Assembly: GCA_949283655.1 (NCBI GenBank)
Contig: CASDTH010000015.1
Coordinates: 1-64,000 of the forward strand
Source: an uncultured bacterium
Lineage (GTDB): Bacteria; Bacillota; Clostridia; Oscillospirales; Acutalibacteraceae
Direction of reading: 5' to 3'
Length of the DNA: 64,000 bases
Position numbers and translations under genes: made by a program. Shown here piece by piece: positions 25,973 to 34,719 of this stretch; positions within the stretch are counted from its first letter, which is position 1, and each line of letters starts with the position of its first letter. The notes beneath the pieces are model-generated. The model searched no databases and had not been told where the DNA came from. It saw only the letters and a program-made list of their open reading frames with translations.

Positions 25973-27322
25973 TTAAATTAACCTTTCCCGCACCACTTCG
26001 GCAATGGATTCGCCGAGGCGCTGAATCTGTTTTTCATCGCGCCCCTCCAGCATGACCCGCACCAGCGGCTCTGTGCCGGAAACGCGCACCAATACACGGC
26101 CATTGTCCCCAAGCTCTTCCTCTGCGGCGGCAATAGCGATCTTGATCTCCTCATCGCTGTCAAAGCGCACCTTGCCAAAGTTGGAAACGCGCACATTAAT
26201 CAGAACCTGCGGGAACACCTCCATGCAGGCGGCCAGCTCGGAAATCTTTTTGCCGCTGCGCTTCATCACGCCCAGCAGCTGGACGGCCGTGAGCTGCCCG
26301 TCGCCCGTTGTGGCAAAATCGAGGAAGATCACATGGCCGGACTGCTCTCCTCCGATGGAATACCGGTGCTTGAGCATGTGCTCGAGCACATAGCGGTCGC
26401 CGACCTTTGTCGTCTTGCAGCGAATCCCGTTCTTTTCACAGAACTGGAAAAAGCCCATGTTGCTCATCACCGTAACCACGGCAGTATCCTTTGCCAGCTG
26501 GCCACGCTGCTTCATATCCAGCGCACAGACGGCAATGATCTTATCGCCGTCAATCACCTCACCCTTTTCGTCAACGACGAGCAGCCGGTCCGCGTCGCCA
26601 TCAAAGGCGAGGCCGATATCGCAGCCCTGCTCCACGGTGTAAGCCTGCAGCTGCTCCAGATGCGTCGAGCCGCAGCGATCATTGATGTTGACCCCGTTTG
26701 GCTCCGCGCTGACAATGTGACACTCCGCGCCGAGCGTGGTGAACAACTCCTTCGCCGTCACGGAGGCTGAGCCGTTTGCGCAGTCGAGCGCCACCTTCAG
26801 GCCGTCAAAGCGCAAATTCGTGGTGGAGATGATGTGGCCAATATAGTCGGAGAGCGCATATTGCGCACGAGTGACCTTGCCGACCTCGCCGCCGACCTTA
26901 ACGGGAGGCACACGCGTTTCATCGAGGATGATGGACTCGATCTCCTCCTCCAGCTCATCCGGCAGCTTATAGCCGTCGGATTTAAAAATCTTGATGCCGT
27001 TGTATTCACAGGGATTGTGGGATGCGGAGATCATGACGCCGGCGTCATAACCGTATTTCGTCACCAGATAAGCAACCGCAGGCGTGGGAACAACGCCGAG
27101 CTGCAGCACATCCGCACCCACGGAGCAAAAGCCCGCTGTGAGGGCGGCCTCCAGCATTTCCGAAGAAATGCGCGTATCCATACCGATCAAGACGCGGGGA
27201 CGGGAATGGGTGTCATCCGTGAGCACCATAGCGGCCGCGCGGCCGATTTGCATGGCAAGCTCGCACGTCAGTTCACTGTTGGCGACGCCTCGCGCGCCGT
27301 CCGTACCAAAAAGTCTGCCCAT
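25973..27322 (-). CDS. glmM: Phosphoglucosamine mutase
   Basis: 449 aa. Converts glucosamine-6-P to glucosamine-1-P for UDP-GlcNAc and cell-wall synthesis. LFGTDGARGVAN opens the protein. The phosphorylated Ser is in MISASHNPCEYNGIK. GLAFDGDADRL is the Mg site and GEQSGHVI the sugar loop. RVSGTEPLVRVM binds phosphate. GGAGG lies 12 bases before the start. Confidence 0.96.
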   Translation of the reverse strand: MGRLFGTDGARGVANSELTCELAMQIGRAAAMVLTDDTHSRPRVLIGMDTRISSEMLEAALTAGFCSVGADVLQLGVVPTPAVAYLVTKYGYDAGVMISASHNPCEYNGIKIFKSDGYKLPDELEEEIESIILDETRVPPVKVGGEVGKVTRAQYALSDYIGHIISTTNLRFDGLKVALDCANGSASVTAKELFTTLGAECHIVSAEPNGVNINDRCGSTHLEQLQAYTVEQGCDIGLAFDGDADRLLVVDEKGEVIDGDKIIAVCALDMKQRGQLAKDTAVVTVMSNMGFFQFCEKNGIRCKTTKVGDRYVLEHMLKHRYSIGGEQSGHVIFLDFATTGDGQLTAVQLLGVMKRSGKKISELAACMEVFPQVLINVRVSNFGKVRFDSDEEIKIAIAAAEEELGDNGRVLVRVSGTEPLVRVMLEGRDEKQIQRLGESIAEVVRERLI

Positions 27323-27428
27323 CGCAGAGAAACACCTCCAAAGTTAGATTTCAGATTTTAGACGCCAGTGATTCAATATGCTTTCCCGCAAGCATTGCGC
27401 GCGGATTTGCACGATTTGACCGCTTGCA

Positions 27429-28457
27429 TCAGACGGTAAGCTTCTGCTGCCCCGGCATATCCATTCCGAGGTGCCGGTAGCCTGCGGGCGTAACGATCCT
27501 GCCGCGCGGTGTCCGGCTCAAGAAGCCGATTTGCATGAGATACGGCTCATAAACATCCTCGATTGTGACCGCTTCCTCCCCGATGGCAGCCGCAATGGTT
27601 TCCAGCCCGACCGGCCCCCCGTTGTAATTGCGGATCATGGAGGTGAGCAGCAGCCGGTCAATGGAATCCAGGCCAAGGCCGTCGATCTCCATGCGGTCAA
27701 GCGCCGCGCACGCATTTTTAGCGTCGATCACGCCGTCGCCAATCACCTGAGCGAAATCACGCGCGCGCTTTAAAAGCCGGTTGGCAATTCTGGGCGTGCC
27801 GCGTGAGCGCGAGGCGATTTCCCGCGCGCCGTCAGCATCCACCTCAATGTGCAGGATGCCCGCGCTACGGCAAACGATCCGCCCCAGCTCCTCCGGTGTG
27901 TAAAGCTCCAGGCGCAGGATAACGCCGAAGCGGTCCCGCAAAGGCGCAGTCAACTGCCCGGCGCGCGTCGTGGCGCCCACCAGTGTAAAGCGCGGTAGAT
28001 CCAGCCGGATAGAGCGCGCCGAAGGGCCCTTGCCAATGATAATATCCAGGGCATTATCCTCCATTGCCGGGTAGAGCACCTCCTCCACACTGCGGGAGAG
28101 GCGATGAATCTCATCGATGAAGAGCACGTCGCCCTCGCTGAGGTTTGTCAGCAGTGCGGCCAGATCGCCGGGCTTTTCAATGGCCGGGCCGGAGGTCACC
28201 CGCAGGTTTACGCCCATCTCGTTGGCAATGATGCCTGCAAGCGTCGTCTTGCCAAGGCCCGGCGGCCCATAGAGCAGCACGTGATCGAGCGCTTCTCCGC
28301 GCCCGCGCGCCGCCTCTATATAAATACGCAGGTTTTCCTTGACTTTTTCCTGCCCGATATAATCTGTGAGCACCCGCGGGCGCAGGGAGCTCTCCAGATC
28401 GGCATCCTCCGGCGCATATTCCGGAGCGACAATGCGGTTTTCAAAATCCGTATCCAT
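27429..28457 (-). CDS. ruvB: Holliday junction branch migration helicase RuvB
   Basis: 342 aa AAA+ motor of Ruv[14 protein letters not shown], Walker [16 protein letters not shown], Walker [12 protein letters not shown], sensor [11 protein letters not shown], and the C-terminal winged helix with [16 protein letters not shown]. Start at 28457 with AAAGGCGG upstream. It is separated from ruvA by a GNAT gene, all on the minus strand. Confidence 0.96.
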   Translation of the reverse strand: MDTDFENRIVAPEYAPEDADLESSLRPRVLTDYIGQEKVKENLRIYIEAARGRGEALDHVLLYGPPGLGKTTLAGIIANEMGVNLRVTSGPAIEKPGDLAALLTNLSEGDVLFIDEIHRLSRSVEEVLYPAMEDNALDIIIGKGPSARSIRLDLPRFTLVGATTRAGQLTAPLRDRFGVILRLELYTPEELGRIVCRSAGILHIEVDADGAREIASRSRGTPRIANRLLKRARDFAQVIGDGVIDAKNACAALDRMEIDGLGLDSIDRLLLTSMIRNYNGGPVGLETIAAAIGEEAVTIEDVYEPYLMQIGFLSRTPRGRIVTPAGYRHLGMDMPGQQKLTV

Positions 28458-28476
28458 AATAGTATGACCGCCTTTT

Positions 28477-28971
28477 TCAAAAATCCTGCTCCGAATCCCC
28501 CTGCGCTTCAAAAAGGGGCTTGCACAGAAACAGGCAGGGATTCTCCGCATTCCAGAGTGTTTCGAAAATTTCCAACGGCTCAAAGCCGCAGGCAAGATAA
28601 AACGCGCGCGTTTTCACATAAGAGGAGCTGTCGGCCGTATCCGCAAGCGTTTTGACCGTGAGATAACGGTAACCGCGCGCCCGATAAGACCGCACACAGA
28701 GCTCTATCAATCTGCGGCCGATCCCCTGACGGTGGCAGGCCGGCAAGACCCCCATCACCGTGATTTCACAGGCCACATCAGTATGTTCCTGCACCGCGAG
28801 GAAGCCTACCGGCTCTTCATTCTCCACCGCACAGAGGAAGAATTGTTCCCGCACGCCGCGCGCATATTGCCGGATCGCCTTGAGATCCCCAAACCATGCA
28901 GGCAGCGCCAGTAGGATACAGCGGCAGATTTTCTCCTTGCGGTCCGGGTCCAAAACATGCCGGTATTCCAC
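28477..28971 (-). CDS. GNAT-family N-acetyltransferase
   Basis: 164 aa. The acetyl-CoA binding motif A is [20 protein letters not shown], with the Q-x-x-G-x-G turn. VGFLAVQEH before it and [16 protein letters not shown] [19 protein letters not shown] after it are standard GNAT blocks. GTG start with GGGGAGGG upstream. It lies between ruvA and ruvB, 19 bases before ruvB, so it is likely co-transcribed. Acceptor substrate unknown. Confidence 0.85.
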   Translation of the reverse strand: MEYRHVLDPDRKEKICRCILLALPAWFGDLKAIRQYARGVREQFFLCAVENEEPVGFLAVQEHTDVACEITVMGVLPACHRQGIGRRLIELCVRSYRARGYRYLTVKTLADTADSSSYVKTRAFYLACGFEPLEIFETLWNAENPCLFLCKPLFEAQGDSEQDF

Positions 28972-29021
28972 CGAATCCCTCCCCGGTTATTTTAAAAATT
29001 CTGATACGCAAGCTGTGCTGT

Positions 29022-29630
29022 TTAAAGCGGCTTTGCCAGCAGCTTAAGCGCCTGCCGGACAAGCTCTTCCACTGGCAGGCTTCCATCCAGCCGGCCGACT
29101 GCAACACTCGCCTCCGACTGTGCATAGCCGAGCATCACCAAAGCGCTAACCGCTTCCGCCGCAGGGCCAGCCGCGCTTACTGCTCCGGCAGCCTCCAGCT
29201 CCGGGGAGGCAAGCTGCTCCGGCAGCCCCTTGGCCAGCTTGTCCTTAAGCTCCAGCACGACGCGCTGCGCGAGCTTTGGCCCCACGCCCTGCGCGCGGGT
29301 GATGGATTTGCTATCCCCCGTGGCGACGCAGAGGGCGAGCTTCTCCGGAGAGAGCTCCGACAAAATCGACAGAGCCGCTTTTGGCCCCACGCCGGAGACA
29401 GAGATCAGCAGTTTAAAACACTCCAGCTCCATTTCACCAAAAAAGCCAAAAAGGTCGAGCGCATCCTCCCGGACGTTGAGATAGGTGTAAAGCGTTACCT
29501 TCCCGCCTGCCGGCCCCAACTGTTTCAAGGTGTTGAGCGTTGTCAGGCATTTGAAGCCGACACCGCCGCATTCCACTACTGCCGCCATTGCATCCGTATG
29601 GATCAGCGTTCCCGTAACACTGTAGATCAC
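29022..29630 (-). CDS. ruvA: Holliday junction branch migration protein RuvA
   Basis: 202 aa. N-terminal OB fold, then two helix-hairpin-helix motifs (LISVSGVGPKAALSIL and ITRAQGVGPKLAQRVV), and a C-terminal domain that binds RuvB (LVMLGYAQSEASVAV). The start is GTG overlapping the ruvC stop as GTGA, so translation is coupled. Confidence 0.95.
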   Translation of the reverse strand: MIYSVTGTLIHTDAMAAVVECGGVGFKCLTTLNTLKQLGPAGGKVTLYTYLNVREDALDLFGFFGEMELECFKLLISVSGVGPKAALSILSELSPEKLALCVATGDSKSITRAQGVGPKLAQRVVLELKDKLAKGLPEQLASPELEAAGAVSAAGPAAEAVSALVMLGYAQSEASVAVGRLDGSLPVEELVRQALKLLAKPL

Positions 29631-30139
29631 CGTAGCTTCAGCCCCTTTTCCCTCATTTTACCCATTAATGACCCGCTCGCGTGCGCGTGGCAGATCGCCA
29701 TGGCAAGCGCATCCGCCGTATCATCTGGCTTGGGAATTGCCGCAAGGTGGAGGATGAGCCGCGTCATCTCCTGCACCTGCTTTTTCTCCGCGCGGCCATA
29801 GCCCACCACGCTCTGCTTCACCTGTAAGGGCGTGTATTCATGCACCTCTAGCCCGCATTTTTGCGCTGCCAGCACCAGCACGCCCCGCGCTTGGCCGACA
29901 TCGATAACCGTTTTGGCATTTGTGTTATAAAACAGCTTTTCAATCGCCATCGCCTGCGGCGCATAGCGCTTCATCAGAAGCGTCGATTCATCGTAAATCC
30001 GCTCCAGCCGCTGCTCAAAGGGCATGCCAGCGGGCGTGGTGATCGCGCCGTATTCCAGCACACGGAAGTGATTGCTTTCATAATCGATCACGCCCCAGCC
30101 GACGATCGCATAGCCGGGATCGATACCTAAAATAACCAT
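29627..30139 (-). CDS. ruvC: Holliday junction resolvase RuvC
   Basis: 170 aa endonuclease. Catalytic acids: Asp in LGIDPGYAIVGWG, Glu in MAIEKLFYN, and the Asp pair in PDDTADALAMAICHA. QVKQSVVGYGRAEKKQVQEM is the DNA-binding segment. ATG is preceded by AAAGGGG. First gene of ruvC-ruvA-GNAT-ruvB. Confidence 0.95.
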   Translation of the reverse strand: MVILGIDPGYAIVGWGVIDYESNHFRVLEYGAITTPAGMPFEQRLERIYDESTLLMKRYAPQAMAIEKLFYNTNAKTVIDVGQARGVLVLAAQKCGLEVHEYTPLQVKQSVVGYGRAEKKQVQEMTRLILHLAAIPKPDDTADALAMAICHAHASGSLMGKMREKGLKLR

Positions 30140-30372
30140 GCAAAGCCCCTTTGCAAAAAATTGGATAGATACATTAGGTTATTTTATCACAAAAGCGCCT
30201 GTAGTTCAAATGTTTTGTAGAGCGGCAATCAGAGGCTCTCCCCTGATTTTATCTTCCTGCCCGATTTGATTGCCATGGAAAGAGAATCCGCCTCGGCAGC
30301 CCCCCTCCGTCTTTTGATAGCGCGAGAATATGACACCCGCTTGCGGAAAATGTAAAAGGATTGTGAAGCCGC

Positions 30373-30401
30373 TTGTAAGGCCCTCTCCCCTGTGCTAAAA
30401 T
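30373..30401 (+). promoter_or_regulatory. Promoter of the two-component system
   Basis: TTGTAA at 30373-30378 and TAAAAT at 30396-30401 with a 17-base spacer, then AGGAGG before the regulator gene. Of the 300 bases between ruvC and this gene, the rest shows no feature. Confidence 0.65.
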
Positions 30402-30439
30402 CGGATGGAGAAATCCCATACATTAGGAGGAAGCAACCC

Positions 30440-31111
30440 ATGCAAAAAATTCTAATTGCCGACGATGAGGCGCACATCCGCCGCCTGGTCTGCGATTTTT
30501 TGCGCCGCGAAGGCTACGAACCGCTGGAGGCAGAGGATGGCGAGCAGGCGCTTGCCGTATTCCACGCCAACCCGGATACGGCCCTCGTCCTGCTCGACGT
30601 CATGATGCCGCAGTTGGATGGCTGGGAGGTCTGCCGGAAGCTGAGGGAGCATTCCACCGTCCCCATCCTGATGTTAACCGCGCGCAGCGAAGAATTCGAT
30701 GAGCTGATGGGCTTTGAAGCGGGAGCGGACGATTATGTGACAAAGCCCTTCAGCCCCTCCGTGCTGATGAAACGCGTCGCCGCCCTGCTACGCCGCGCAC
30801 AAACGCACCCTGATGCAGATGGGATGCGGATGGATGAGCTCTCCATCAACGAAGAGGCGCATGAGGTCACGCTGCACGGGAAGCCGCTGGAGCTGACGCT
30901 CAAGGAGTATAACCTCCTGCGCAAGCTGTTGGCCAGCCCCGGCCGTGTGTATACGCGCGAGCAGCTGTTGGATTCCATCTGGGGCGTGGATTATGTTGGA
31001 GATATCCGCACGGTGGATTCTCATATGGCACGGCTGCGTACAAAGCTTGGTGAATGGGGCGGCGCGCACCTAAAGACGGTTTACGGCATGGGGTATAAGA
31101 TTGAAGGATAG
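30440..31111 (+). CDS. OmpR/PhoB-family response regulator
   Basis: 223 aa. Receiver domain with acidic pair DDE at residues 8-10, phospho-acceptor Asp53 in LLDVMMP, Thr in MLTARS and Lys in VTKPFSP. The C-terminal winged helix carries LTLKEYNLL, YTREQLLDSIWG, RTVDSHMARLRTKLG and ends VYGMGYKIEG. The start at 30440 is set by AGGAGG nine bases upstream. Oddly, its stop codon TAG (31109-31111) is the first three bases of the family-B repeat inserted behind it; the protein may have lost a few residues. Partner kinase at 31451. Confidence 0.93.
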   Translation: MQKILIADDEAHIRRLVCDFLRREGYEPLEAEDGEQALAVFHANPDTALVLLDVMMPQLDGWEVCRKLREHSTVPILMLTARSEEFDELMGFEAGADDYVTKPFSPSVLMKRVAALLRRAQTHPDADGMRMDELSINEEAHEVTLHGKPLELTLKEYNLLRKLLASPGRVYTREQLLDSIWGVDYVGDIRTVDSHMARLRTKLGEWGGAHLKTVYGMGYKIEG

Positions 31112-31355
31112 CATCCGTATATAGGGGTACCCATCGGTTTTTCGCGCCGTGGCCGCGCGTCTGGCGGCGTTATCCTCCTTGCCAGGATCACGGCCGCAGG
31201 CTGAAAACGCCGAAGGACCGCTCCGGCGGATTCAGGCGAGGGAATCGCAAGGCCGCAGGGCACGGCCGGGCTTGCCGCCCTGCCATGCCTGAGAACGCAG
31301 CGAGCTCCCGCTTGAGCGCGCCGGGCGGCGATGTTCCCCTTGGATACGGATGCTA
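31109..31355 (+). repeat. Family B repeat with terminal inverted repeats, copy B1 (MITE-like)
   Basis: 247 bp. The left end TAGCATCCGTATATAGGGGT and the right end CCCCTTGGATACGGATGCTA are imperfect inverted repeats. The interior matches the reverse complement of 42069-42350 over most of its length, including GGGATCGCAAGGCCGCAGGG-like and GAGAACGCAGCGAGC blocks. No protein is encoded. It sits between a response regulator and its kinase, so it must be read through or act as a processing or attenuation site. Confidence 0.8.
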
Positions 31356-31450
31356 GCCCGACCTCACAGCTTTTCGCTTATCCGAGCACGCCGCGCAGCG
31401 CCGGCTCTTTTGTGCACGGATGCTTGCCCTGGGGAAAGGAGCGTCACACA

Positions 31451-33034
31451 ATGACCAAGCAAAAAAACGGGCGCGCAAAAGCTGCCAGTAACCGGTTTAC
31501 CGGCAGCATCAAGCGCAAGCTCTTTTTTCAGATCGTCGCGATTCTGCTGATCACTGCGGCGCTAATCCTGTTTATCAACTCCCGCCTGCTGACACAGGTC
31601 TATTATTGGCGGGAAATGGACAACCTCCAGCAGGTGGCACGTAGCATCAGCAAAATGGATCAAACAGACGATACGTTTCGAGAGCAGCTCTCCAATCTGG
31701 TATCCGAATATAACGTCACTGCCGAAATCATTGATGCATCCGGGCGTGTGATTTGGGCTACCATCTATGATCCGTATTACTACAGCTCCGGGATTCCGCT
31801 ACTGAACAGCGACGTGCTGCTACAATTTAAGCATAGCCTGCCCACTCTGGAGCGCGACGAGCAGAAGGACGGCTCCTATTTTGAGGTACGCGAGGGCCGC
31901 AGCCATGATATTCAATACCTTGTTTACGGCCTACCGACCGAATCCGGACAGACGGTGGAAGTATTCGCGCAAAAAAATGTGATCGAATCCAATGCAATCC
32001 TAGCGAACAACCTGTTTGGCGCGATCACTGTCATCATCCTGCTCAGCGCAATCATCCTCATCGCATGGTTTGCCAATAAATTTACCCGCCCGCTCATCGC
32101 CATGAACCAGGTCACCCGTGGAATGGCGCAGATGGATTTCTCCCGGAAATGCGCCGTGAAGGGAAAGGATGAACTCTCCGAGCTGGCCCGGAGCATCAAC
32201 GTTCTCTCCGATTCGCTAGACACCACGCTCAAAGATCTACAGGAGAAAAACAAGCGATTAGAGGCAGATATCGAAAAGGAGCGCCGCACGGAACAGATTC
32301 GCAAGGAGTTTATCTCCAATGTCTCCCATGAGCTGAAAACGCCAATTGCCATTATCCAGGGCTATGCGGAGGGGCTGCAGCTCGGCGTCGCGCAGGAGCC
32401 GGAGCAGACCGCAGAATACTGCGGCGTTATCATGGAAGAGACCCGGCGGATGAATCGGATGGTGATGGAGTTGCTGGAGCTCTCCCGTTATGAGGCGGGC
32501 GCTTATCAGCTGCATGAGGAGCTTTTTTCCATCCATGCTCTGGTCGATGAATTTTTGGCTGCACGGCGGCTGCTGTTTGCCGAAAACGGCATCACTGTGG
32601 AAACAGAAATCCCTGAATGGTATGACGGCTTTGGCGATACGGAAAAGCTGACGACCGTGCTCAACAATTATGTGATGAACGCTGTCGCCCACGCCGCTGG
32701 GGCCAAGCGGATTGTGATCGACTGCATCCAGCCCACAGAAAACCGCTACCGCCTGCGTGTATTCAACACCGGCGAGCCGATTGCGCAGGACGAGCTCGAT
32801 AAAATCTGGATCAGCTTCCACCGGGCGGATAAATCCCGCAAGCGGGGTGCGGAGCAGCGCTATGGCCTAGGGCTTTCGATCGTTCGGGCATTGCAGGAGC
32901 GCTATGGCTGCGCCTACGGTTGTGAAAACCGGGCGGACGGCGTGCAATTCTGGTTTGAAATGAAGCGGGCCGGGGGTGCCGGCCAGGAAACAGATGCCTC
33001 TGGGCAAGCAGCTCTGCCGGAGCATTCTGATTAA
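31451..33034 (+). CDS. Two-component sensor histidine kinase with HAMP
   Basis: 527 aa. Basic N-terminus, first transmembrane helix about residues 25-45, an extracellular sensor region to about 190, second helix about 190-212, HAMP domain (FTRPLIAMNQVTRGMAQMDF), coiled coil, then HisKA with phospho-His293 in SNVSHELKTPIAI. The ATPase has NNYVMNAVAHA (N box) and YGLGLSIV (G2). ATG at 31451 has AAAGGAG upstream. Pairs with the regulator at 30440 despite the repeat between them. Signal unknown; the layout resembles envelope-stress kinases. Confidence 0.92.
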   Translation: MTKQKNGRAKAASNRFTGSIKRKLFFQIVAILLITAALILFINSRLLTQVYYWREMDNLQQVARSISKMDQTDDTFREQLSNLVSEYNVTAEIIDASGRVIWATIYDPYYYSSGIPLLNSDVLLQFKHSLPTLERDEQKDGSYFEVREGRSHDIQYLVYGLPTESGQTVEVFAQKNVIESNAILANNLFGAITVIILLSAIILIAWFANKFTRPLIAMNQVTRGMAQMDFSRKCAVKGKDELSELARSINVLSDSLDTTLKDLQEKNKRLEADIEKERRTEQIRKEFISNVSHELKTPIAIIQGYAEGLQLGVAQEPEQTAEYCGVIMEETRRMNRMVMELLELSRYEAGAYQLHEELFSIHALVDEFLAARRLLFAENGITVETEIPEWYDGFGDTEKLTTVLNNYVMNAVAHAAGAKRIVIDCIQPTENRYRLRVFNTGEPIAQDELDKIWISFHRADKSRKRGAEQRYGLGLSIVRALQERYGCAYGCENRADGVQFWFEMKRAGGAGQETDASGQAALPEHSD

Positions 33035-33046
33035 GGAGGAGCTAGA

Positions 33047-33592
33047 ATGCGGTTGTTTGTAGCAATCTGTCTGAATGAGCCCTGCAAAGATGCGCTGTGT
33101 GCTGCCGCCGCACAGCTGCGGCAGCATGCGCAACGTGGGAATTTTTGCCGCCGGGAAAACCTGCACCTGACGCTCGCCTTTCTGGGAGAAACAGCGCGGC
33201 TTGACGCAGCTAGGCGTGCCCTTGGCGCCGTGCAGGCCGAACCGTTCCCGCTGGAGCTGACGGGCCTTGGCCGCTTTCACCGCGCGGGAGGTGATCTTTG
33301 GTGGATGGGCGTTTCAGAAAACGGCGCGCTCACGGCGCTGCAACGCCAGGTATGTGCTGCGCTGTCAGCAGAGGGTTTTTCGCTGGAAAAGCGCGCATTT
33401 CGCCCTCACTTAACGCTCGGGCGCGAGGTGCTGCTGAAGCCTGGGTTTGACCCTACGCGCAGCGCAGGGCAAATACCGTCCGTTCAGATGCAGGTCAAGC
33501 AGATTCACCTGATGGAATCCCGTCGCGTCAACGGTGCGCTGCAATATATTCCCCGATTGACGCAATCATTATACTCAGGCGGAAAAGCATAA
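33047..33592 (+). CDS. thpR: RNA 2',3'-cyclic phosphodiesterase
   Basis: 181 aa 2H phosphoesterase. The two catalytic H-x-T motifs are in ENLHLTLAFLGE and FRPHLTLGRE. MRLFVAICLNEP is the usual opening. Opens RNA 2',3'-cyclic phosphates in vitro; the cellular role is unsettled. AAGGAGGAG precedes ATG, 12 bases after the kinase gene, so it may be read with it. Ends before a strong terminator. Confidence 0.92.
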   Translation: MRLFVAICLNEPCKDALCAAAAQLRQHAQRGNFCRRENLHLTLAFLGETARLDAARRALGAVQAEPFPLELTGLGRFHRAGGDLWWMGVSENGALTALQRQVCAALSAEGFSLEKRAFRPHLTLGREVLLKPGFDPTRSAGQIPSVQMQVKQIHLMESRRVNGALQYIPRLTQSLYSGGKA

Positions 33593-33687
33593 ATGGGCCT
33601 GCCAGGTGTGCTGGCTCTTCCCTTGACGACAGGCAACCATTCAAAACGTCTGAGCCCGGTTTCCCGGCACTCAAACGAACAGAATAC

Positions 33688-33727
33688 AAAAGGCGAAACG
33701 GCCGCAAGGGTGCGTTTCGCCTTTTTT
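33688..33727. terminator. Bidirectional terminator between thpR and sugar isomerase-like gene
   Basis: AAAAGGCGAAACG and CGTTTCGCCTTTTTT form a strong stem with A/T tracts on both sides, serving both converging genes. Confidence 0.88.
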
Positions 33728-33774
33728 GCCACATATTTGATCACACTGCTCCAACTGTGAAAGAGAGCTCCTGC

Positions 33775-34563
33775 CTACGCGTCCGGTTTGGCAGAAAAGC
33801 CCTTTTGCATCAGCTTCAGCGCCTCGCCTGCATCCCTTTGAAAATCCTGACAGCCCGCTTCAATGCTGACGCGCCCCTTATACCCAATTTCGTGCAGCGA
33901 CCGGATAAACGGAGCGTAATCATATCCATCGCCTCGCGCAGGGAAAGCGCGCGGCTTGACCGGGCGGTTTAAATGCACATGCGCGATCAGGCGCCCCACC
34001 TGCTGCAAAACAGAAAGCGGCTCCCTCTCCACCACCATATGATATAGATCCACTGTGAGGCGGAGGTGCGGGCAATTTAACTCCTCCAACAGCTCTGCCG
34101 TCTCAGCTAATGTATTGAGCTGGTTGCATTCCTCCCGGTTGAGCGGCTCCACCGCAATGGTAACCTGATATTGCCGGGCTGCCTCCCCAAGCACCTCCAG
34201 GGAATGCAGCAGCTGCTCCCGCGCTTTTTGAGGGGGATATCCCTCCGGGCGCCGCCGCGCGCCGCCGCTGCCGAGCACCGCGACCTTTAAGCCGAGCCGC
34301 ACGCCCATCTCCAGAGTGCGCAGCGCGTATTCCCGCACGGCGAGAGGATCTGCCTCCTCCCCACACAGCCGCAGCTCCGATGGCAGAAAACAGTTTGCCG
34401 CCTCCATAGGCATCTCGTTTGCACGCAGCAGCGCCTCAGCCTGCTCCAGCTGCGCGGGTTGAAGGCAGGAAAGCCCCGAAAGGCTGCCTTCGATATAATC
34501 ATACCCCAACTGTTTCAAATCCGGCGCACACTCCAGCCCTCTACACACGCCATATCGCATCAT
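33775..34563 (-). CDS. Sugar phosphate isomerase/epimerase family TIM-barrel protein
   Basis: About 262 aa of the AP-endonuclease-2 fold. Visible metal-site blocks: GYDYIEGSLSGL near the N-terminus, VAVLGSGGARR, IAVEPLNREECNQLN (metal Glu), LRLTVDLYHMVVE (Asp and His), IAHVHLNRPVKPRAFP (His), YKGRVSIEAG (Glu). These match xylose-isomerase-like epimerases acting on keto sugars or inositol derivatives. GGAGG lies 5 bases before the ATG at 34563, with a second ATG three bases later. Monocistronic between two terminators; substrate unknown. Confidence 0.85.
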   Translation of the reverse strand: MMRYGVCRGLECAPDLKQLGYDYIEGSLSGLSCLQPAQLEQAEALLRANEMPMEAANCFLPSELRLCGEEADPLAVREYALRTLEMGVRLGLKVAVLGSGGARRRPEGYPPQKAREQLLHSLEVLGEAARQYQVTIAVEPLNREECNQLNTLAETAELLEELNCPHLRLTVDLYHMVVEREPLSVLQQVGRLIAHVHLNRPVKPRAFPARGDGYDYAPFIRSLHEIGYKGRVSIEAGCQDFQRDAGEALKLMQKGFSAKPDA

Positions 34564-34653
34564 AAACGCCTCCTTCAAGCAAGCGCACATTTATACGCCC
34601 TATATATTAACATGCTTTTCTGCAAAAGAAAAGTCCAATTTTAAAATCCGATT

Positions 34654-34695
34654 AAAAAATAGGATTCCCGCAGCAGAGCATCCGCTGCGGGAATC
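34654..34695 (-). terminator. valS terminator
   Basis: GATTCCCGCAGC pairs with GCTGCGGGAATC across a 9-base loop; on the minus strand it is followed by TATTTTTTAATC. Confidence 0.88.
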
Positions 34696-34719
34696 GAATG
34701 AATTTATGATGCAATTGGG

